64,000 nucleotides of DNA from Halomonas salipaludis (GTDB lineage Bacteria > Pseudomonadota > Gammaproteobacteria > Pseudomonadales > Halomonadaceae), in NCBI RefSeq assembly GCF_002286975.1, contig NZ_NSKB01000002.1:124001-188000 (forward strand), written 5' to 3'. The notes beneath the pieces are model-generated. The model did no database searches, was not told the origin of the DNA, and saw only the letters and a program-made list of their open reading frames with translations. The translations under genes were made by a program, and so were the position numbers. Of this stretch, positions 58,879 to 64,000 are shown in pieces (position 1 is the first letter of the stretch; each line of letters opens with the position of its first letter).

Positions 58879-60072
58879 CTAAGCCTTCTCCGCCAGGCGG
58901 CGCTCCTGGCGCGCTAGCCATACGGCCAGTGCCAGGGTCACCACCAGCACCAGCCACGAGGCCAGCGCCACGCCCCACCAGTGGGCCAGCTGCCAGAACG
59001 GCTCCAGGTAGAAGCCGCCTAGGCTGGCGCCGACGTAGTAGAACACCAGGTAGAGCGCCGAGGCGCTGCCGCGGGCCGTCCTGGCCTGGCGCCCTACCCA
59101 GCTCGAGGCCGTCGAGTGGGCGAAGAAGAAGCCAAAGGCGTTGACCGTCAGTCCGATGATGATCGCCGCCAGCGAGCCGGCCAGGGTCAGCAGGGTGCCG
59201 GCGGCAAATATCGCAATACCCAGCATCATGCAGCGCGGCTGCGACAGCCGCTGGGCGGCCCGCCCGGACAGCGAGGCGCCCAGGGTACCCCCCAGGTAGG
59301 TAACGAAGATCATTCCCAGCCACTGGGTCGTGAGGCCGAAGGGCGCCTCGCTGAGGCGGAAGGTGATGTAGCTGTACTGGTTGATGAAGACCATGAAGTT
59401 GAGCCCGCCGAGCAAATAGGCTCCCAGCAGCAGCGGATTGCGCAGGTGGCCGGCGATGGAGCCCAGCGCCACCGTCAGGCGGAACGGCTGCGGCTCGAAG
59501 TGGCGCGACCTGGGCAGCAGCTTCCAGAACAGCGCCACGCATACCACGCTGACCGCCCCCACGGTGGCGAAGCTGGCCTGCCAGCCGCCCAGATCGGCGG
59601 CGAAGCCACCCACTACCCGGCCGCCGATGCCGCCCAGGGTATTGGCGCTGATATATAACCCAACCGCCAGCATCAGCGCGCGCCTGTCGAACTCATCGCC
59701 CATCCAGGCGATCGCTACCGCCGGCAGGCCGCCCAGCACGAAGCCCTGAACGGCACGCAGCCACAGCAGGGTGTGGTAGTCCGGCGCCAGCGCCAGCCCC
59801 AGGCTGCACAGCGTGGTCAGCAGCAAGGTCACCAGCATGATGCCACGCCGACCGATGGCATCGGAGAGCGTGCCGAATACCAGCAGCGCCAGCGCCAGGG
59901 TCAGCGTCGACACCGACATCACCAGCCCCGCGGCCAGGGTCGAGATGCCGAATACCTGGCGCAGCTCGGGCAACAGCGGCTGCGGCGCATAGAGATTGAT
60001 GAATACCGTGAAGGATCCCAGGCAGAGGGCCAGGGTTGCGCGCCACCAGGCGCGACTATGGGCTTCGATCAT
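58879..60072 (-). CDS. MFS transporter, YnfM-like
   Basis: This 397-residue protein has twelve predicted membrane helices. It has the MFS motif A between helices 2 and 3 (FGTLSDAIGRRGIMLV), the opening FINLYAPQPLLPELRQVFGIS and NQYSYITFRLSEAPFGL, typical of the YnfM/YtbD-type drug:H+ antiporters. GGAGAC precedes the ATG. It is divergent from a LysR gene with an 87-bp gap, the same pairing as E. coli ynfL-ynfM. Substrate unknown. Confidence 0.87.
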   Translation of the reverse strand: MIEAHSRAWWRATLALCLGSFTVFINLYAPQPLLPELRQVFGISTLAAGLVMSVSTLTLALALLVFGTLSDAIGRRGIMLVTLLLTTLCSLGLALAPDYHTLLWLRAVQGFVLGGLPAVAIAWMGDEFDRRALMLAVGLYISANTLGGIGGRVVGGFAADLGGWQASFATVGAVSVVCVALFWKLLPRSRHFEPQPFRLTVALGSIAGHLRNPLLLGAYLLGGLNFMVFINQYSYITFRLSEAPFGLTTQWLGMIFVTYLGGTLGASLSGRAAQRLSQPRCMMLGIAIFAAGTLLTLAGSLAAIIIGLTVNAFGFFFAHSTASSWVGRQARTARGSASALYLVFYYVGASLGGFYLEPFWQLAHWWGVALASWLVLVVTLALAVWLARQERRLAEKA

Positions 60073-60159
60073 GGACGTCTCCGAGTGGCAGGAGCATGAT
60101 CAATGCCTCGCACCAATAAGCCAAACAGCAACTTTTGATAACCGTCATCGGATTTGCTT

Positions 60160-61050
60160 ATGAGCCTGCCTTTCGATCTACGCGCCCTGCAGTGTTTCGT
60201 CAGCGTCGCCGACCAGCGCGGCTTCAGCGCCGCCGCCCGCGAACTGCACGTCGCTCAGTCGGCGATCAGCCAGACTGTCGCCAATCTCGAGAAGCGCCTC
60301 GAGCTCAGCCTGTTCCATCGCCATGAGCGGCGCATCAGCCTCACCGCCGAGGGCGAAGCACTCTATGCCCACGCCAAGGCACTGCTCGAGCGCGCCGAGG
60401 CCACTCATTTGGCGATGCGCGAGCTGCACGGCCTGGTCAAGGGCGAGGTGCGCATCGGCATCCCGTCGATGCTCGGCTCCTACTATTTCCCGCCGCTGCT
60501 GATGGGCTTCAAGGCGCGTCACCCAGGCATCCGCCTGACGGTGGTCGAGGCCGGCACCCGTCGCCTGCAGCACATGATCAACGCAGGCGAGCTGGATCTG
60601 GGCGTAGTGATCGACGATGCCGCCAGCCAGAGGCTGGAACGGCGTCGCTTCCTGCGCGAGGAGATGGTGGTGTGCGTGCCGGAGGATCACCCTTTCGCGG
60701 GGCGCGCCAGCGTCTCACCGGCAGACTTCTTCAGCGAGCCGCTGGTGCTGTTTCAGGACGGCTATTTCCACCGAGAATTCGTCGATGCCCTGGCCGAGGC
60801 GGGCGGACACCATGCCGACGTGGCCTTTCAGTCGAACCTGATCCCGCTGACCAAGGCCATCGTTCGCCAGGGCTTCGGCATTACCACCTTCCTGCGCCGG
60901 GTGATCGATGAGCCGGGGCTCGCCGCGGTGTCGTTCGCCCCCCGGGCATGGTTAGCGCTGTCCCTGGCCTGGGCCCGTGGCAGCGGCCTGTCGCGGGCCG
61001 AGCAGGCCTTCGTCGACTTCGTGCTCGAGCACCCCGATCAGCCACGCTGA
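60160..61050 (+). CDS. LysR-family transcriptional regulator, YnfL-like
   Basis: This 296-residue regulator has the N-terminal HTH LRALQCFVSVADQRGFSAAARELHVAQSAISQTVANLEKRLELSLF (about 7-52) and an effector domain starting GEVRIGIPSMLGSYYFPPLL. The start MSLPFDLRAL at 60160 is preferred over an in-frame TTG two codons earlier. It is divergent from the MFS gene and presumably controls it from the shared 87-bp gap. Its last 13 bp overlap the end of the convergent NlpC/P60 gene. Confidence 0.88.
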   Translation: MSLPFDLRALQCFVSVADQRGFSAAARELHVAQSAISQTVANLEKRLELSLFHRHERRISLTAEGEALYAHAKALLERAEATHLAMRELHGLVKGEVRIGIPSMLGSYYFPPLLMGFKARHPGIRLTVVEAGTRRLQHMINAGELDLGVVIDDAASQRLERRRFLREEMVVCVPEDHPFAGRASVSPADFFSEPLVLFQDGYFHREFVDALAEAGGHHADVAFQSNLIPLTKAIVRQGFGITTFLRRVIDEPGLAAVSFAPRAWLALSLAWARGSGLSRAEQAFVDFVLEHPDQPR

Positions 61051-61634
61051 CGCCAGGCCGCGCGCTGGGCCAGCTGGGTCGGCTCCATGGGCCGCCGCGA
61101 CTGCCAATAGTGGCGCTGCCAGTAGACGTTGTCGATCTCGGAGAGGATCACCCCCTGGGACGTGGAGGCGTGCAGGAAGTAGCCGTCGCCGACGTATACC
61201 CCTACGTGGTTGTAGGGCCCCGGCGGGCGGAAGAACACCAGGTCACCGGGGCGCAGCTCGCTGCGCTCGATACGGCTGCCCTGCAGCGCCTGGGACTCGG
61301 TGGTACGCGGCAGGTCCATGCTGAAGCTGTCGTTGAAGACGTGCTGCATCAGCGCCGAGCAGTCGATGCCGGCCTGGCCCTCGCCGCCGAGGCGATAGGG
61401 GGTGCCCACCCAGCGCTCGTGCTGGGCCAGCAGCGCCTGGCGCACCAGCGCCGGTGACGGGCGCTGGAAACTGCGCAGTTCGCGGTTGGAGTTGTCGACC
61501 GGCGACATCAGCGGATCATAGTCGAGAGACGGCAGGGATGTACCGAAGTAATCGGCGGGGGGCTCTTCTTGGGGCGTTCCAGCACAGCCAGCCACGATAC
61601 CAACAAGCAGACATACGCCAGCAATACGCAACAT
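61038..61634 (-). CDS. NlpC/P60-family lipoprotein, predicted peptidoglycan endopeptidase
   Basis: This 198-residue protein has lipobox IVAGC with Cys17 as lipidation site, a linker of about 45 residues and an NlpC/P60 catalytic domain. The papain-like triad is visible: Cys92 in GIDCSALMQHVF, His143 in YNHVGVYVGDG and His155 in FLHAS. Relatives such as E. coli MepS/NlpC cleave D,D- or L,D-type stem-peptide bonds. GAGGTC precedes ATG 61634; a longer frame adds six residues before the signal sequence. Convergent overlap with the LysR gene is 13 bp. Confidence 0.9.
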   Translation of the reverse strand: MLRIAGVCLLVGIVAGCAGTPQEEPPADYFGTSLPSLDYDPLMSPVDNSNRELRSFQRPSPALVRQALLAQHERWVGTPYRLGGEGQAGIDCSALMQHVFNDSFSMDLPRTTESQALQGSRIERSELRPGDLVFFRPPGPYNHVGVYVGDGYFLHASTSQGVILSEIDNVYWQRHYWQSRRPMEPTQLAQRAAWRQRG

Positions 61635-61889
61635 TCCAGCGACCTCGTTCACGAATACGCGAACCGCGCTTCGCCTCCATCACGCATTAGCAGCGCGCAG
61701 GAGGCGATATGACATCGCTGTGGAAGTGGTGCCAAGGGCGCTTGCCCGACGTACCACGTCCATAGCGGCCTGTCAGCGGTCCGATGCCAAGAAAGATCAA
61801 GCGCCTGACAGGAAGCGCCTGTTGACAATAACCTGATGAATATAATCCATGTTATGGCGTCTGGCGACAGCCGAGAAGGTAACGTTTCG
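61635..61889. other. Intergenic region upstream of the NlpC/P60 gene
   Basis: This 255-bp gap separates the DUF1266 gene (upstream, same strand) from the NlpC/P60 gene. I see no gene, no clear terminator after the DUF1266 stop, and no well-spaced minus-strand promoter. A plus-strand TTGACA/TATAAT pair has only 13-bp spacing. Confidence 0.5.
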
Positions 61890-64000
61890 TTAATGCAGGG
61901 TGCGCGCATCCCCCGGCAGAGTATCAATATGCATCGGCGCCCAGTGCCGCGGGCGCGCACCGGGGAAGTCGAGACTCGCCCAGGCGCCGGCCAGCGGCGG
62001 CGCCCCGGTCAACCAGGCCACCAGCGCCTCGCGGAAGCTGGCCAGGAAGTCCGCCCGCTCCTCAGTCTCGCCCATGAAGAACGAGAAGCCGGTGTAGAGG
62101 CCTCGCGCATAGGCCGACCAGCCGCCGTAGTGCTCGCCGGCCAGCCGCATGGCACGCTCCAGCGCGGCGGCGAAGGCCGCCTCGTCGAGCCAGTTCAACT
62201 GGCGTGCGGCGATCGCCAGATCCACCGCCTGGGCAACGTCCCAGGCGGTCATGTCGATGTCGTTGCAGCCATCCTCGTTGTCGCGCACCCGGGCCAGCCG
62301 CAGCAGATGGTTGCGCTCCTCCTCGCCGCAGTCGTCGGATTCCAGGGTGGCGATCTCGGAGGCCAGCCGCGCAGCATTGAGGGTATAGGGAGCGTAGTTG
62401 ATCTGATACTCCTGGCGGTCGCCGGAACCGAGCAGAAAATCAAGAAACTCGGCCACGCTTTCGGGGCCATGCAGACCGTAGTGGCCGTCGAGCCACTCGC
62501 GGATCGCCTCGCACTCGCGGGGGCTCTCGGGCAGCGGATCGCTCCAGGCGCTGGTATTGAGCGGACCGACCAGGGCCAGTGCGGTGAAGCGCGGCAGGCT
62601 GGGGCGATCGCCGGGCTCATGCCAGGCGCCCGGCGTCCAGTCCAGCCAGTGGAAGGGGCTGCCGGGATCGTCGCGGTGCCAGCAGATCTCATGGCTCAGC
62701 AGCGGTCCGTCGCCGTCGGGCAGTACGCTTTCCCAGGCGGCCCAGGCGCTCAGCAAGCGTCGCGCATCGGGGTAGAAGCGGCACAGCACGCCGCGCAGCG
62801 ACTCGGCCTGGTCGGCAAGCGCCGCGGCGTCGAATTCGTCGCTATCCAGCGTCATCTGCAGGTAGAAGGCGTATTTCTCGGCCATATGAATGGTCGCCGC
62901 GTGACGGCTGCAGGCGGCCAGCGCGTTGCGCTGAGCCACTGCCGCTGGCTGCGGTTCGCCGAACGGGGTATGGGTCCTGGGCAGCGCCGAGTGGCTAGCA
63001 TCGGCGGCCAACTGATTGAGGTGATGGGCCTGGGCCGGCAACCAGTAGCGGCGCAGCCCGTCGGCGCCGTCATCGGGAAACAGCCCCAGGGTCTCGCGCA
63101 GGTAGCCGCGGGCATCGTCGCGTCGTGCAGCACTCGGCGGCAGTGCGATGCCCTGGCGGAAGAGCAGGTCCGGCTCGCGGATCGAGGCCAGTGCCAACAC
63201 CCAATGACGCGGCCCGCTGCGCCAGGCGCGCATCGCCGCCCGGCTACGCTCGCGCAGCGGCTCTTCGAGCAGGCCGGCCAGCGGCTCGCGCCAGGGACTC
63301 GCCGGCGACTGCAGCAGCAGCGCCCAGTCATGCGCCACTTCACCGCTCAAGTCACGCCCGTCGAACAGGCTGCGACCGCGCTGGTAGGCGTTGACCAGCG
63401 CCAGCCAGTCACTATAGCGCCGCGACAGCAGATCCAGGGCATGGCCGGCAAAGTCCTCGGCCTCCTGCTGGCTGAGCCACTCCAGGCACCAGCCGGCATA
63501 GGCCAGCTCGACCAGTCGCAACCAGTCCCAGGCCGCCCACTCCAACGGCTCGCCACGCGCCACGAAGGTCAATAGCACATGCCCGTAGGGCTTGGCATCC
63601 TGCAGACCGGCCAGCCACGCCTGGCGCTGGTCGGCGTCCTGCTCGAGCAAGCGGCTGGCATCGAGGTCCCAGCCATAGCGGTCGCCCTGCCCGGCCAGCC
63701 ACAGCATCAGGCGGATCAGCTCATCGCGGTCATGCACCTGCCATACCTCGCCGAGCCAGGCGGCGACATCGGGCCAGTCGAGCCCCGGGCTCGGCGGCAG
63801 CGCCAGGGTCGGGGCGAAGGCCGCACGCAACCGCCATACCGACTCCCCCGGGGCGCTCGGCCACAGTGCAGCCAGCGGCTCGCGACGCGCCAGGCGGGCG
63901 ACAAGCATTTCCCAGGTCACGCCATCGCCGTCCTGCTCGAGGCGCGCCAGGGCCTCGCAGGCCTCATAGAAGCCATCGTCGCCGCGCACCCAGCCCTCGC
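61890..64000 (-). CDS. Large protein with two DUF1266 domains (5' end missing)
   Basis: The frame is open from the right window edge to the stop at 61890, giving at least 703 residues. A GTG at 63989 could be a start, but the upstream codons (E-G-W) look coding, so the gene probably continues. Two regions match the DUF1266 pattern. The first, about residues 75-215 counted from that GTG, holds AAWDWLRLVELAYAGWCLEW and YSDWLALVNAYQRG. The second, about 500-645, holds MTAWDVAQAVDLAIAARQLNW and YGGWSAYARGLYTG. The segment between them (about 215-470) is unrecognised. No signal peptide can be judged. DUF1266 proteins such as E. coli YbeU/YbeR have no established role. Confidence 0.78.
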   Translation of the reverse strand, partial: EGWVRGDDGFYEACEALARLEQDGDGVTWEMLVARLARREPLAALWPSAPGESVWRLRAAFAPTLALPPSPGLDWPDVAAWLGEVWQVHDRDELIRLMLWLAGQGDRYGWDLDASRLLEQDADQRQAWLAGLQDAKPYGHVLLTFVARGEPLEWAAWDWLRLVELAYAGWCLEWLSQQEAEDFAGHALDLLSRRYSDWLALVNAYQRGRSLFDGRDLSGEVAHDWALLLQSPASPWREPLAGLLEEPLRERSRAAMRAWRSGPRHWVLALASIREPDLLFRQGIALPPSAARRDDARGYLRETLGLFPDDGADGLRRYWLPAQAHHLNQLAADASHSALPRTHTPFGEPQPAAVAQRNALAACSRHAATIHMAEKYAFYLQMTLDSDEFDAAALADQAESLRGVLCRFYPDARRLLSAWAAWESVLPDGDGPLLSHEICWHRDDPGSPFHWLDWTPGAWHEPGDRPSLPRFTALALVGPLNTSAWSDPLPESPRECEAIREWLDGHYGLHGPESVAEFLDFLLGSGDRQEYQINYAPYTLNAARLASEIATLESDDCGEEERNHLLRLARVRDNEDGCNDIDMTAWDVAQAVDLAIAARQLNWLDEAAFAAALERAMRLAGEHYGGWSAYARGLYTGFSFFMGETEERADFLASFREALVAWLTGAPPLAGAWASLDFPGARPRHWAPMHIDTLPGDARTLH

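Noticed and set aside
61822-61846. Consensus TTGACA and TATAAT on the plus strand upstream of the DUF1266 gene end
   Set aside because: Spacing is only 13 bp instead of about 17, and no plus-strand gene follows.

Overview
The window reads as chromosomal DNA of a high-GC gammaproteobacterium. Halomonas or a close relative in the Halomonadaceae is the most likely source. This rests on uniformly GC-rich coding, an 80-kDa-type monomeric isocitrate dehydrogenase, a 1,612-residue NAD-glutamate dehydrogenase, and a housekeeping order that, from memory, follows Pseudomonas: rarA-lolA-ftsK-aat-bpt-infA-clpA-clpS-icd, then mnmA-hflD-purB-roxA-GNAT-aceA. The genus is an inference. I found no tRNA, rRNA, CRISPR array, insertion sequence or prophage.

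Region 1 (1-7342) is a catabolic operon read leftwards. It holds two TIM-barrel isomerases, an enolase-superfamily enzyme, a Gfo/Idh/MocA dehydrogenase, a DUF993 aldolase-like protein and the start of a tripartite tricarboxylate (TctC/TctB) importer that runs off the left edge. A recognisable promoter abuts a palindromic operator, and a second copy of the operator lies 248 bp upstream. The substrate is unknown. This is the best candidate here for an undescribed pathway.

Region 2 (7343-24038) is mostly housekeeping: glutaredoxin-like protein, rlmKL, rmf, pyrD, gdhB, trmA, murI and a LysR regulator. It also has a LexA-boxed umuDC operon whose UmuD lacks both catalytic residues, a hemerythrin-fold protein missing several metal ligands, then rarA and lolA.

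Region 3 (24155-34555) holds ftsK, both N-degron aminoacyl-transferases (aat, bpt), infA, the adaptor/unfoldase pair clpS/clpA that acts on the tagged proteins, and icd. Region 4 (34797-47944) holds rluE and nudJ, a TetR-MFP-RND efflux operon with two matching palindromes, mnmA-hflD-purB, a 440-bp patch of intergenic repeats, roxA, a GNAT protein and aceA. The efflux operon appears inserted into an otherwise conserved order. icd and aceA, the two competitors for isocitrate, lie 12 kb apart.

Region 5 (48153-55213) is centred on nickel: slyD, nikR, a perfect NikR operator and a tightly overlapping nikABCDE operon. Region 6 (55192-64000) has a CDP-alcohol phosphatidyltransferase translationally linked to a TVP38-flavoprotein fusion, an exported MsrA, a divergent MFS/LysR pair, an NlpC/P60 lipoprotein, and the C-terminal part of a large protein with two DUF1266 domains that runs off the right edge.

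Most same-strand neighbours overlap by ATGA or GTGA, so the operon calls are reasonably firm. Promoter and operator calls rest on motif matching by eye.
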